From assembly GCA_038961845.1 (NCBI GenBank), contig CP152408.1:1674001-1738000 (forward strand): DNA of 64,000 nucleotides. Direction: 5' to 3'. The notes under the pieces are model-generated. The model was not told where the DNA came from. It made no database searches and saw only the letters and a list, made by a program, of their open reading frames with translations. Position numbers and translations under genes: made by a program. The DNA comes from Xylophilus sp. GW821-FHT01B05. GTDB taxonomy: Bacteria > Pseudomonadota > Gammaproteobacteria > Burkholderiales > Burkholderiaceae_C. Shown piece after piece: positions 55,182 to 63,989 of the stretch (position 1 is its first letter; each line of letters begins with the position of its first letter).

Positions 55182-55863
55182 GCAAGTCAACTTTCTACTA
55201 TTCCCTGCGCTTACGCAACTCGATCTGACCGGGCCCTACGAGGTGCTTGCGCGCGTTCCTGGCGCAAACATCGACTTCGTGTCCGCAACGATGGACCCCG
55301 TGCGTTCGGATCGTGGCCTGGTGATGCTGCCCACCGCCACGTTCGCTACCGCCAAGCCCTGCGACCTGCTGGTCGTGCCCGGCGGGCCCGGGACCGACGA
55401 CGTCCTGAACGACGAGCGTTGGGTGGACTTCACCGCCGAGCAGGCCAGAACCGCCCGCTACATCCTCGGCATCTGCACCGGATCACTGCTGCTGGGCGCT
55501 GCCGGCCTGCTGCGTGGTAAGCACGCGTCGTGCCACTGGCAGGCCCGCGAGTTCCTGCCGGCCTTCGGCGCCATTCGCAGTGATGCCCGGATGTGCGTGG
55601 ATGGCAACATCCTCACGTCGGGCGGCGTTACGTCCGGCATCGACATGGCGCTGAAAGCCGTCGGGGTCATGCTCGATGAAGACGCGGCCCGGCAGATTCA
55701 GCTGCAGATCGAGTACGACCCCGAGCCACCATTCGAGGGGGGCACGCCATCCACCTCGCCGCCCGAGATCGTCCAGCGCTGCCTGGATGCCACGCGTGCG
55801 CGCCATGCCATCCGTGCCGCGGCGGTGGGCCTCGCAGCGCAGAAACTGGGGGTGGCATCATGA
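55180..55863 (+). CDS. DJ-1/PfpI family protein resembling isonitrile hydratase (InhA)
   Basis: 227 residues, close to the 228 of Pseudomonas InhA, which hydrates isonitriles to N-formamides. The catalytic set has the same spacing: D15 in LTQLDLTGPYEV, C99 and T100 in YILGICTGSLLLGAAGL (InhA: D17, C101, T102). GGAGG lies six bases before the ATG. The isonitrile activity is inference from these residues. It overlaps the next gene (Bug) by 4 bp and is divergent from the related GlxA-type regulator, which probably controls it. Confidence 0.87.
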   Translation: MQVNFLLFPALTQLDLTGPYEVLARVPGANIDFVSATMDPVRSDRGLVMLPTATFATAKPCDLLVVPGGPGTDDVLNDERWVDFTAEQARTARYILGICTGSLLLGAAGLLRGKHASCHWQAREFLPAFGAIRSDARMCVDGNILTSGGVTSGIDMALKAVGVMLDEDAARQIQLQIEYDPEPPFEGGTPSTSPPEIVQRCLDATRARHAIRAAAVGLAAQKLGVAS

Positions 55864-56846
55864 GCCAGCTATCGACACGGCTTCGGTTGCTGATGTCCCT
55901 GGTGCTGCCCCTGCTGATGCTGGGCAATGCCCAGGCGCGCTACCCGGAGCGGCCAGTCGCCCTGGTGGTCCCCTATGCCGCAGGCGGGCCGATGGACAAG
56001 CTCGCGCGCCAGATCGGTGCGCACCTGCAAGCACTGCTAGGCCAAAGCGTGGTGGTGATGAACCAGGGGGGCGCAGGCGGCAATATCGGCGCGGCCGCGG
56101 TCAAGCGTGCGGCACCGGACGGCTACACCCTTTTGATCGACCATGTCCACATGGCTACGGCGCCTGCGCTGTACCGGAAGCTCGACTTCAATCCCGCCCT
56201 GGACTTCGAGGCCCTTGGGGTGGTGGCGGAGTCTCCCTTGGTACTGATCTCCCGCCCCGAAATCGCAACAGGAGGTGTGGCCGATCTGCAGCGATGGATG
56301 GCCAAACAACCCCAAGTGACCTTGGCCAACGCGGGGATGGGTTCTGCATCGCACCTTTGCGGCCTGCTGCTGCAATCTGCGCTCAAGCGCCAGATGACCA
56401 CCATCCCCTATCGAGGCACCGGTCCAGCCATGCTGGATCTGTTGAGCGGCCAAGTCGACCTGATGTGCGATCTCACGGCCAACGCCATGCCGCAGATCCA
56501 GGCGCACAAGGTCAGCGCACTTGCCGTCACGGTTCGCCAGCCACTCAAGGGCACCGCGCTCGAGACGACGCCGTCGATGGAGAAATTCGGCATTGCCCTG
56601 GATGAGTTGACGGTCTGGTACGGCCTGTATGCGCCCAAAGGCACGCCAGCCGAGGTCACCGAAAAAATCTCCGCAGCGCTATCGGCCGTGGTCAACGGCA
56701 CCGCCTACCGGCAGCAGTTGTTTGACGCCGGGATCGAGCCGGTCACGGACGAGCGCTCAAGCGCGGCGGGCCACCAGCGTTTTCTGTTGAAGGAGATCCA
56801 GCGGTGGGCACCGGTCATCAAGGCGTCGGGAGACTATGCCGATTGA
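55860..56846 (+). CDS. Bug/TctC-family periplasmic binding protein
   Basis: 328 residues with a Sec signal (LMSLVLPLLMLGNAQAR). Bug motifs: PVALVVPYAAGGPMDKLARQ, NQGGAGGNIGAAAVKRAAPD, TIPYRGTGPAMLDLLSGQVD. It begins in the stop codon of the isonitrile-hydratase-like gene, so the two are translationally coupled, and the bound ligand is probably linked to that enzyme's pathway. A 14-bp hairpin follows at 56957. Confidence 0.93.
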   Translation: MSQLSTRLRLLMSLVLPLLMLGNAQARYPERPVALVVPYAAGGPMDKLARQIGAHLQALLGQSVVVMNQGGAGGNIGAAAVKRAAPDGYTLLIDHVHMATAPALYRKLDFNPALDFEALGVVAESPLVLISRPEIATGGVADLQRWMAKQPQVTLANAGMGSASHLCGLLLQSALKRQMTTIPYRGTGPAMLDLLSGQVDLMCDLTANAMPQIQAHKVSALAVTVRQPLKGTALETTPSMEKFGIALDELTVWYGLYAPKGTPAEVTEKISAALSAVVNGTAYRQQLFDAGIEPVTDERSSAAGHQRFLLKEIQRWAPVIKASGDYAD

Positions 56847-56956
56847 TTCGACCCAAAGCGCTCGTTGAGTTGATCTCGTAGTTTCCATTGTGGTGTCACA
56901 GATTCGGGGGGGTCATTGGTCATGTCGCCCCGATGAGGGGCAGTGACACCGCACCT

Positions 56957-56988
56957 GAAACGATCCTTTGCAATCAAAGGGTCGTTTC
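56957..56988. terminator. Hairpin between convergent Bug and aldolase genes
   Basis: GAAACGATCCTTTG / CAAAGGGTCGTTTC, 14-bp stem with one T-G pair and loop CAAT; no U-tract. A longer-range pair GTGTCAC (56893-56899) / GTGACAC (56943-56949) lies just before, and TCTCAA..TTGAGA after. It may serve both convergent genes. Confidence 0.55.
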
Positions 56989-57051
56989 CACCTTCCGTGT
57001 GACCCGCCGCTTGCAGGGCAAGCAAGCCAGGAGTCTCAAAGACCTTGAGAT

Positions 57052-57852
57052 TCAGTAGGCAGCACCAGCCACCGCAGCCGGCGCCGCGCCACCCAGAAAC
57101 TCCGCCCGCAGCCGCCGCGCAGCGCCAGCAAACACCAGCACATCCACCCCCACTGCCACAAAAGTGCAGCCCAGTTCCAGGTAGCGACGCGCCAACGCGG
57201 CATCCGACGTGAGCGTGCCAGCCGCCTTGCCAGAAGCCACGATGGTCTTGATCGCGGCTTCGATCGCCGCCTGCACCTCGGGGTGCCCAGGGTTGCCCCG
57301 GTGGCCCATGGAGGCCGCCAGGTCGGCCGGGCCGATGAAGACGCCGTCCACGCCATCAACCGCGCAGATCGCTTCCAACTGGCCCAGCGCTGCCACGGTC
57401 TCCGCCTGCACCAGCAGGCAGATCTCGTCATCGGCCACGGCCAGGTAGTCGCTGCGGGCGCTCCAGCGCGAGGCGCGGCCTACGGCGCTGCCCACGCCGC
57501 GTATGCCTTGCGGTGGGTAGCGGGTGGCAGAGACCAGGGCGCGCGCTTGTTCGGCACTGTCGACCATGGGGATCAGCAGGTTCTTGGCGCCTATGTCCAG
57601 CAGTTGCTTGATCAGTGCGGTATCGCCGTGCACCGCGCGCACCACGGGCTGGGCGCGGTAGGGCGCCACGGCCTGCAGTTGCGCCAGCGTGCTGTGCAGG
57701 TCATTGGGCGCGTGCTCGCCGTCGATCAGCAGCCAGTCGAAGTCGGCGGTGGCGGCCACTTCCGACAAATAGGGCGAGGCCATGGAAAGCCAGAAGCCGA
57801 CCTGCGGCTGGCGCGCGGCGAGGGCGGCTTTGAAGGGGTTGTGTGCGGGCAT
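57052..57852 (-). CDS. garL: HpcH/HpaI-family aldolase, probably 2-dehydro-3-deoxyglucarate aldolase
   Basis: 266 residues from ATG 57852 ([20 protein letters not shown]). Class II pyruvate-dependent aldolase: [20 protein letters not shown], the His/Arg-containing [44 protein letters not shown] and [10 protein letters not shown]. GarL splits 2-keto-3-deoxy-glucarate into pyruvate and tartronate semialdehyde; related aldolases act on hydroxy-ketoheptanedioate or rhamnonate products. The preceding garD-type gene, 14 bp upstream, makes the GarL role the best fit. Confidence 0.82.
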   Translation of the reverse strand: MPAHNPFKAALAARQPQVGFWLSMASPYLSEVAATADFDWLLIDGEHAPNDLHSTLAQLQAVAPYRAQPVVRAVHGDTALIKQLLDIGAKNLLIPMVDSAEQARALVSATRYPPQGIRGVGSAVGRASRWSARSDYLAVADDEICLLVQAETVAALGQLEAICAVDGVDGVFIGPADLAASMGHRGNPGHPEVQAAIEAAIKTIVASGKAAGTLTSDAALARRYLELGCTFVAVGVDVLVFAGAARRLRAEFLGGAAPAAVAGAAY

Positions 57853-57866
57853 GAAGGTTGAGGTGT

Positions 57867-59390
57867 TTAGCTGACGATGCCCAGGTGCCAGGGCACGAAC
57901 TCGTGGTCGCCCAGGCCCAGCAGCTCGCTTTTGGTGGGCGTGCCGGAGGCATGGCGCAGGATGTCTTCGAAGATGCGCTGGCCCATCTGCGGCACGTCCA
58001 GCTCGCCGTCGAGGATGACGCCGCAGTTGATGTCCATGTCTTCTTCCAGGCGCCGGTACATGGGCGTGTTGCTGGCCAGCTTGATGGTGGGCGCGGGCTT
58101 GCTGCCAAACATCGAGCCGCGCCCGGTGGTGAAGCAGATCAGCTGCGCGCCGCTGGCAATCTGGCCGGTGCAGGCGACCGGGTCGTAGCCCGGCGAATCC
58201 ATGAAGACAAAGCCGTTTTGATCGATCGGCTCGGCGTATTCGTACACCGCTTGCAGCGGCGTGGTGCCGCCCTTCATGGCCGAGCCCAGCGACTTCTCGA
58301 AGATGTTGGCCAGGCCGCCGGCCTGGTTGCCGTGGCCGACCACGCCGTTGAACTGTGCGTTCTGGCCGGCGGTGTAGCGCTCCCACCAGGCCAGGCGGTC
58401 CAGCAGCTTCTGGCCCACTGCGGGCGTGATGGCGCGGCGCGTGAGCATGTACTCAACGCCGTGGATCTCGGGCGTCTCCGACAGGATGGCGGTGCCGCCG
58501 TGGCGCACCAGGATGTCCATGGCCGCGCCCAGCGCCGGGTTGGCGGTAATGCCCGAGAAACCATCCGAGCCACCGCACTCCAGCCCGATCTTGAGGTGGC
58601 GGGCGCTGACCGCCTGGCGCCGCGCGGCATTGGCCTCGGGCAGCATCTCTTCGATGGCGCGGATGCCGGCCTCGATGGTGACGCGCGTGCCGCCCACCTC
58701 TTGCATCACCAGCGTGCGCATCAGCTTGCCCTGCTGCAGGCCTTGTGAATCGACCAGGGAGTCGACCTGGTTGCGCTCGCAGCCCAGGCCCACGATCAGC
58801 ACGCCGGCCAGGTTGGGGTGGCGCGCATAGCCGGCCAGGGTGCGGCGCAGCACGTCGAAGTGCTCGCTGGGCGATGACATGCCGCAGCCGCTGGTCTGCG
58901 CAAAGGCGGCCACGCCGTCCACATGCGGGAAGGCGGCCAGCCGCTCGGGCGTGAAATGCGCGGCAATGCGCTTGATGACGGTGGACGAGCAATTGACCGA
59001 CGACAGGATGCCGATGAAGTTGCGCGTGCCCACGCCGCCATCGGCACGCACAAAACCCTGGAAGCTCGCCTGCTGCGCGGCGGGCAGGTAGTCCACCGGC
59101 CGCACGTCCTGGCAAAAACCCGGGTCGCGCTCGAAGTCCATCAGGCGCAGGTTGTGGCTGTGCACGTAGTCACCGGCCTCGATGTCGCGCGCGGCCACGC
59201 CTATGACGGTGTTGTACTTCTTCACCGGCGTGCCGGCGGCAATGCGTTGCGCGGCGATCTTGTGGCCGGCGGGCACCTGGGCGCGGGCGCGCACGCCGAA
59301 TGCGGCAATGGTCTCGCCCAGCGCAATCGGGGTCTTGGCCACCAGCACGTTGTCGTGGGGATGCAGGCGGAGCAGGGGGCTGGCGGTCAT
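57867..59390 (-). CDS. garD: UxaA/GarD-family sugar-acid dehydratase, probably galactarate dehydratase
   Basis: 507 residues. N-terminal SAF domain (about 1-100, [20 protein letters not shown]) and the large dehydratase domain with [62 protein letters not shown] and [10 protein letters not shown]. The family includes altronate (UxaA) and galactarate (GarD) dehydratases, metal-dependent enzymes. The linked HpaI-type aldolase favours galactarate or glucarate. A Bug receptor gene lies 39 bp upstream and a LysR gene is divergent. Confidence 0.85.
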   Translation of the reverse strand: MTASPLLRLHPHDNVLVAKTPIALGETIAAFGVRARAQVPAGHKIAAQRIAAGTPVKKYNTVIGVAARDIEAGDYVHSHNLRLMDFERDPGFCQDVRPVDYLPAAQQASFQGFVRADGGVGTRNFIGILSSVNCSSTVIKRIAAHFTPERLAAFPHVDGVAAFAQTSGCGMSSPSEHFDVLRRTLAGYARHPNLAGVLIVGLGCERNQVDSLVDSQGLQQGKLMRTLVMQEVGGTRVTIEAGIRAIEEMLPEANAARRQAVSARHLKIGLECGGSDGFSGITANPALGAAMDILVRHGGTAILSETPEIHGVEYMLTRRAITPAVGQKLLDRLAWWERYTAGQNAQFNGVVGHGNQAGGLANIFEKSLGSAMKGGTTPLQAVYEYAEPIDQNGFVFMDSPGYDPVACTGQIASGAQLICFTTGRGSMFGSKPAPTIKLASNTPMYRRLEEDMDINCGVILDGELDVPQMGQRIFEDILRHASGTPTKSELLGLGDHEFVPWHLGIVS

Positions 59391-59429
59391 GGGAAACAGC
59401 AGAAGGTGTGACGGCTTTTCAGTTCACCA

Positions 59430-60425
59430 TCAACCCTTCTGCATCAGCTCCTTGAGGTTGAGTTTCTGGATCAGATCGGTTTCCTGGCGGTACACGCTGC
59501 GCACGTACTTCTCGTAGTCGGGGCCGTCCAGGTACATCACGGGTGCGTCGATGGCATCGGCCACCTGCTTGAATTCTTCGCTCTTCACGGCGATGCGGAA
59601 GGCATCGCGCAGGCGCTTCTCCACCGCGGGCGGCAGGCCCTTGGGCGCGCCTATGCCGTTGGGGGCTTCCACCACCACGTCGTAGCCCAGCTCTTTCAGC
59701 GTGGGCGCGTCTTTGAAGCGCGGCGTGCGCTGCTCGCCCCAGGTGGCCAGCAGGCGCAGCTTGCCGGCCTCCACGTGCGGCGCCCAGGAGCTGGAGTCAG
59801 CCAGCATGTCGACCTGCCCGCCCAGCACGTCCTGCAACGCGGCCGAGCCGCCCTTGTAGGCAATCGCGTTCAGCTCGATGCCCGCGGCCTGCGCGAACTG
59901 CTCCATGCCCACATGCGTGGCGCCGCCCACACCGGCGTGGGCGTAGGTCACGCGGCCGGGGTTGCTCTTGGCGTAGATCACCATGTCGCGCAGCGACTGA
60001 AAGCGCGAACTGGCCGGCACCGCAATGCCAAAGGTCTGGCCCGAGGTGCGGGCCAGGTAGCTCAGGTCTTTCAGCGGGTCGAGCTGCACGCTGCCGATCT
60101 GCGAGAAGCGCGTGACCGAGATCGGGATCTGGCCAATGGTGTAGCCATCAGGCCGGGCCATGGCCAGCGCCTTGGTGCCGATCATGCCGGAGGCACCGGC
60201 GCGGTTCTCCAGCACCACCGGCTGGCCCAGCACCTGTGCGGCGGCCTGGCAGATGGCGCGCATCGAGCGGTCCGCGGTGCCGCCTGCGGGCCAAGGGCAG
60301 ATGAAGCTGATCGGGCGCTCGGGGTAGCCAGCGGCAAACGCGCGGCCGGTGGTGGCGGCCAGCACGGCCGCACTGGCACCACCCACAAGGAGTTGGCGCC
60401 GCTGCAGGGGGTGGTTGAGGGGCAT
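59430..60425 (-). CDS. Bug/TctC-family periplasmic binding protein, possible Tat substrate
   Basis: 331 residues. The signal reads HPLQRRQLLVGGASAAVLAA with a twin arginine, so export by Tat is possible. Bug motifs: PISFICPWPAGGTADRSMRA, ENRAGASGMIGTKALAMARP, AYKGGSAALQDVLGGQVDML. It is the first gene of the garD-garL unit and most likely binds the sugar acid (galactarate or glucarate) in the periplasm. Divergent from the LysR gene across 129 bp with two inverted repeats. Confidence 0.93.
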   Translation of the reverse strand: MPLNHPLQRRQLLVGGASAAVLAATTGRAFAAGYPERPISFICPWPAGGTADRSMRAICQAAAQVLGQPVVLENRAGASGMIGTKALAMARPDGYTIGQIPISVTRFSQIGSVQLDPLKDLSYLARTSGQTFGIAVPASSRFQSLRDMVIYAKSNPGRVTYAHAGVGGATHVGMEQFAQAAGIELNAIAYKGGSAALQDVLGGQVDMLADSSSWAPHVEAGKLRLLATWGEQRTPRFKDAPTLKELGYDVVVEAPNGIGAPKGLPPAVEKRLRDAFRIAVKSEEFKQVADAIDAPVMYLDGPDYEKYVRSVYRQETDLIQKLNLKELMQKG

Positions 60426-60480
60426 GTTTGTCTCCAGCTGTCGTTATAGAAATACGCGGAGTGGATTCTTCAGCAGACAA

Positions 60481-60534
60481 TCATTGCCATCCAATGAAAT
60501 AGCGGACTGGCTTCATGTCCATCTGGTTATGAAG
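60481..60534. promoter_or_regulatory. Two candidate LysR-type sites in the gar divergent region
   Basis: TCATTG-CCATC-CAATGA (60481-60497) and CTTCAT-N12-ATGAAG (60511-60516 with 60529-60534) are both perfect inverted repeats, about 20-75 bp from the LysR start. The second has the T-N11-A spacing typical of LysR recognition sites and would allow autorepression; the first could serve the divergent Bug-garD-garL promoter. Confidence 0.6.
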
Positions 60535-60554
60535 ACAAAAGCCCGCAATACCCC

Positions 60555-61508
60555 ATGACCCAGATCGACCGCGTACTGCGCTCCAACCTCAAGCTGCGCC
60601 ACCTGCAATTGCTGGTGGCCCTTGACCAGTTCCGCCACCTGGGCCGCGCGGCGGAGTTTTTGTCGGTCACCCAGCCGGCGGTGTCCAAGACCCTGGCCGA
60701 GGTTGAACGCATGTTTGGCCTGCGCTTGTTCGAGCGCTCTACCCGCGGTACCGAGCCCACGCCCTATGGCGACAGCGTGGTGCGCTTTGCGCGCACCGTG
60801 CTGGCCGACTACGACCGCACGCGTGACGAGATCGCTGCCGTGGCCAGCGGCGCAGCCGGCCGCACCAGCGTGGGCGCGATGGTGGTGGCGCTGCCGGTGC
60901 TGCTGACGCGCGCGGTCGAGCTGCTCAAGGCCCGTTCGGCGCAGACCACCGTGCTGGTGGAAGAGGGCGACCTGACCCGCCTGTTGCCCAAGCTGCGCAT
61001 GGGCGAGCTGGACCTGTTCGTGGGCCGGCTGGAGCCCGGCTATGCCGCGCCCGATCTGGAGACCGAGCCTTTGTACGAAGAGCCCATGCAGGCCGTGGTG
61101 CACCCCGAGCATGCGCTGGCCAGAAAGCGCCGGCCGCAATGGGCCGACCTGGCCGCCATCCCCTGCGTGATGCCGCCGCCCTGGGCATCGCTGCGCGTCA
61201 AGCTGGACCAGACCTTCTACCGCTTTGGATTGCAGCCGCCAGCCGACATCGTGGAGACGGCGTCCTTCCTGGCGCAACTGGAATTCTTGCGCAAGCGCGG
61301 CGCGGCGGCCTTCATGGCGCGCTCGGTGGCCAAGCACTTCGCGTCGCTGGGCATGGTCAAGGTGCTGGCGCTGCCTATTCCGGTGGAGTCGCCGCCGGTA
61401 GGCCTGATCACCCTGCGCGGGCGCCGCCGCACGCCCAGCACCGAGCAGTTGGTGGAGTGCCTGCGCAGCGTGGCGAAGAAGACGACACCAGTGTCGCGTC
61501 AAGCATGA
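60555..61508 (+). CDS. LysR-type regulator (GbpR/CbbR-like), stop codon supplied by a MITE
   Basis: 317 residues. Winged HTH (about 13-72, RHLGRAAEFLSVTQPAVSKT) and effector domain. The style RHLQLLVALDQFRHLGRAAE is typical of GbpR-like regulators next to sugar-acid operons, so it probably controls the divergent Bug-garD-garL genes. The last residues PVSRQA and the TGA are encoded by the MITE-like element that begins at 61491; the original C-terminus was replaced. Confidence 0.92.
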   Translation: MTQIDRVLRSNLKLRHLQLLVALDQFRHLGRAAEFLSVTQPAVSKTLAEVERMFGLRLFERSTRGTEPTPYGDSVVRFARTVLADYDRTRDEIAAVASGAAGRTSVGAMVVALPVLLTRAVELLKARSAQTTVLVEEGDLTRLLPKLRMGELDLFVGRLEPGYAAPDLETEPLYEEPMQAVVHPEHALARKRRPQWADLAAIPCVMPPPWASLRVKLDQTFYRFGLQPPADIVETASFLAQLEFLRKRGAAAFMARSVAKHFASLGMVKVLALPIPVESPPVGLITLRGRRRTPSTEQLVECLRSVAKKTTPVSRQA

Positions 61509-61648
61509 TCTGCCGGCGTGCACTTGCCCTCGCCGCGCATCGCCGCGTTGCAGTCCTTGCCCAGGCTTTAGCCTGGGCGGCGGCCTACGCCTTGCGCTGC
61601 ACGCCGATGCCTTCGCGCACACACGTCACATCACACTTGACGCGACAC
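61491..61648 (+). mobile_element. MITE-like 158-bp element, copy 2
   Basis: The 13-bp terminal repeats GTGTCGCGTCAAG (61491-61503) and CTTGACGCGACAC (61636-61648) and the internal GCCCAGGC-TTTA-GCCTGGGC hairpin (61559-61578) match copy 1 at 49018. It supplies the 3' end of the LysR gene and stops 7 bp before the coxG start. Confidence 0.9.
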
Positions 61649-61655
61649 TAGGCCC

Positions 61656-62123
61656 ATGGACCTGCAAGGCAACCGCTATATCGCCGCGACCCAGCAACAA
61701 GCCTGGGACGCGCTCAATGACGCCGACGTGCTCAAGGCCTGCATCCCGGGCTGCGACCAGGTCGAAGCCACGGGCCCGGGCGACTTCGCCGTGGGCATGC
61801 TGCTCAAGCTCGGCCCGGTGTCGGCCAGGTTCTCGGGCCGCATCCTGCTGACGGATGTTGAACCCCTTCAGCGCTACACACTCAACTTCGAGGGGCAGGG
61901 CGGTGTCGCCGGCTTTGGCAAGGGCCGTGCGCAGGTCACCCTGACGCCAGAGGGCGAAGGCTGCACGCTGAGCTACGTGGTCGATGCGCAGGTGGGCGGC
62001 AAGGTGGCGCAGATCGGCCGCTGGCTGCTGAGCGGCGCCTCGCGCTCGCTGACCGATAAATTCTTTGCGCGCTTCGATACGGCCTTGCAGGCACGGCTGT
62101 ACAAGGCGGAGCGGCTGGGTTAG
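61656..62123 (+). CDS. coxG: CoxG-type SRPBCC protein
   Basis: 155 residues, SRPBCC/START-like fold: AWDALNDADVLKACIPGCDQ, GRILLTDVEPLQRYTLNFEG and GRWLLSGASRSLTDKFFARF. CoxG anchors or assembles molybdenum-containing carbon monoxide dehydrogenase in some bacteria, and similar proteins accompany other molybdenum hydroxylases; no cox structural genes are in the window. It begins 7 bp after the MITE-like element, so its native upstream region is gone or lies before it. It stops exactly where the convergent isomerase gene stops. Confidence 0.88.
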   Translation: MDLQGNRYIAATQQQAWDALNDADVLKACIPGCDQVEATGPGDFAVGMLLKLGPVSARFSGRILLTDVEPLQRYTLNFEGQGGVAGFGKGRAQVTLTPEGEGCTLSYVVDAQVGGKVAQIGRWLLSGASRSLTDKFFARFDTALQARLYKAERLG

Positions 62124-63002
62124 CTAGACCACGCTGCGGTGCCGTTCGATGCAGGTGTCCAGTGTTTCCCTGGCGCTCCGAAGCCACCAGTCGCGCTGCG
62201 AAAAGATCTCTACCTCGCTGAAGCCCGCAAAGCCGGCGTCTTCGACCCAGCCGCGGATTTTCTTCAGCTCGACCACGCCGTCGCCCATCATGCCGCGGTC
62301 GCTCAGCAGGTCGCGCGTGGGCGTGAGCCAGTCGCACACGTGGTAGGCCAGCAGGCGCTCGCGGCCGGCGCGGGCGATCTGCTGTTGCAGCTTGGGGTCC
62401 CACCATACGTGGTAGATGTCCAGCGCCACGCCGAGCATGCCGCTCTTGCCGGGGTCAAGCTCATCGCACAGGTCCAGCGCGTGTTCCAGCGTGTTGATGC
62501 AGGCGCGATCGGCTGCCTGCATGGGATGCAGCGGCTCTATGGCCAGCGGCATGCCGACCTCGCGCGCATATTCGAGCGATGCCGCGATGCCGTCGCGCAC
62601 CTCGCCGCGCGCGCGGGCCATGTCCTTGTAGGCTGCCTTGCCGTCGAGCGCGCCGGGCAGGGCGCCGACCACCAGCACGAGGCAGGGCGCATCGAGCGTC
62701 TTGGCCTCGTCGATGGCGCGGCGGTTGTCGTCCAGCGCGGCCTTCAGGCCGGCCGCATCGGGCGCGGGAAAGAAGCCGCCGCGGCAATAGCCCGACAGGC
62801 CGATGCCGTGCGCCTTCAGTTGCTTTGCCACCTGCTCCAGGCCGGCGGTGGCGACCTGGTCGCGCCAGGGGCTGATGGCGCGGATGCCGCGCTCCGCGCA
62901 CTGGTCGATGATGGTGCCCAGCGGCACCTCGGTGCCACGCTGGCGGCGCACGGTGGCGGTGTTGATCGAGAGCCAGTGGTGGTCGTGGGAGAAGTCGCGC
63001 AT
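62124..63002 (-). CDS. Sugar-phosphate isomerase/epimerase family protein (xylose-isomerase-like TIM barrel)
   Basis: 292 residues, starting MRDFSHDHHWLSINTATVRR. AP-endonuclease-2-type TIM barrel: ERGIRAISPWRDQVATAG, metal ligand Glu in MPLAIEPLHPMQAADRACIN, VALDIYHVWWDP and VCDWLTPTRDLLSDRGMMGD. The family isomerises or epimerises keto sugars; the exact reaction is unknown. It lies 21 bp downstream of the last Bug gene on the same strand, suggesting a common pathway. Its stop abuts the coxG stop with no gap. Confidence 0.87.
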   Translation of the reverse strand: MRDFSHDHHWLSINTATVRRQRGTEVPLGTIIDQCAERGIRAISPWRDQVATAGLEQVAKQLKAHGIGLSGYCRGGFFPAPDAAGLKAALDDNRRAIDEAKTLDAPCLVLVVGALPGALDGKAAYKDMARARGEVRDGIAASLEYAREVGMPLAIEPLHPMQAADRACINTLEHALDLCDELDPGKSGMLGVALDIYHVWWDPKLQQQIARAGRERLLAYHVCDWLTPTRDLLSDRGMMGDGVVELKKIRGWVEDAGFAGFSEVEIFSQRDWWLRSARETLDTCIERHRSVV

Positions 63003-63023
63003 GGTGGGGTGAAGCCGAGGGTT

Positions 63024-63989
63024 TCAGTCGATATGGATGTTGGCCTTCTTCACGATGCGCTCGTAGGTAGCGCTTTCCTTCGCGATGTAGGCGGCAAAGT
63101 CCTGTGGCGAGCCACCATCTGCGGCAAAGCCCTGCACGCCCAGGCGGGACGCGGCCAGCGGCGACTTCATGGCCTTGGCGGCTTCGGCTGCCAGGCGGTT
63201 GGCGATCTCGGGCGGCAGCTTGGCCGGGCCCCACAGGCCGTACCAGCTTACGAGCTCGAAGCCCGGCAGGCCGGACTCGGCCACCGTGGGCACATCGGGC
63301 AGCAAGGGTACGCGCGCCTTGCTGGTCACGGCCAGCGCGCGCAGCTTGCCGCTGGTGATATGCGGGTAAGACGACGGAATGGCGTCGATGATGGCGCTGA
63401 CCTGCCCACCCAACACGTCATTGAGCGCCGGCGCCGTGCCACGGTAGGCCACCACCGGGATCTGCAGTTGCGTCTCGGCCTTGATCGCCTCCAGCGCCAC
63501 GTGCATGGGCGAGCCCAGCGCCGAGGTGCCGAAGGAATAGGCTTTGGGCTGGGCCTTGGCCGCAGCGACAAAGTCCTGCAGCGAGTGCACCGGCAGCCCT
63601 GGGTAGGCGAGCAGCACCATGGGCACGGAGCCCAGCAGCGCCACCGGCGTGAAGTCGCGCGTCACGTTGTAGGGCACGTTGCGGCTCATCAGCGCATTGG
63701 CGACGAGCGTGGGCGATTGCAGCAGCAGCGTGTAGCCGTCTGCTGCCGCCTTGGATGCGGCCTCGCTGCCGATCATGCCGCTGGCGCCGGCGCGGTTGTC
63801 CACGATGAAGGGCTGGCCCATCTGCTCGGACAACTGCTGGGCCAGCACGCGCGCCACCAGGTCGACGGTGCCGCCCGCGGCATAGGGCACGATGATCTTG
63901 ACCGGCCGCGATGGGTAGGTGTCCGCATGCGCCGCCAGGGGGCTGAGGGCGGTGGCCAGCAGGGCCAGGGCGGCTAGCAGTTTCTTCAT
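63024..63989 (-). CDS. Bug/TctC-family periplasmic binding protein
   Basis: 321 residues, complete, with a Sec signal (LLAALALLATALSPLAAHA). Bug motifs: PVKIIVPYAAGGTVDLVARV, DNRAGASGMIGSEAASKAAA, AYRGTAPALNDVLGGQVSAI and LPDVPTVAESGLPG. It probably works with the isomerase-like protein just downstream. The promoter region lies beyond the window edge. Confidence 0.93.
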   Translation of the reverse strand: MKKLLAALALLATALSPLAAHADTYPSRPVKIIVPYAAGGTVDLVARVLAQQLSEQMGQPFIVDNRAGASGMIGSEAASKAAADGYTLLLQSPTLVANALMSRNVPYNVTRDFTPVALLGSVPMVLLAYPGLPVHSLQDFVAAAKAQPKAYSFGTSALGSPMHVALEAIKAETQLQIPVVAYRGTAPALNDVLGGQVSAIIDAIPSSYPHITSGKLRALAVTSKARVPLLPDVPTVAESGLPGFELVSWYGLWGPAKLPPEIANRLAAEAAKAMKSPLAASRLGVQGFAADGGSPQDFAAYIAKESATYERIVKKANIHID

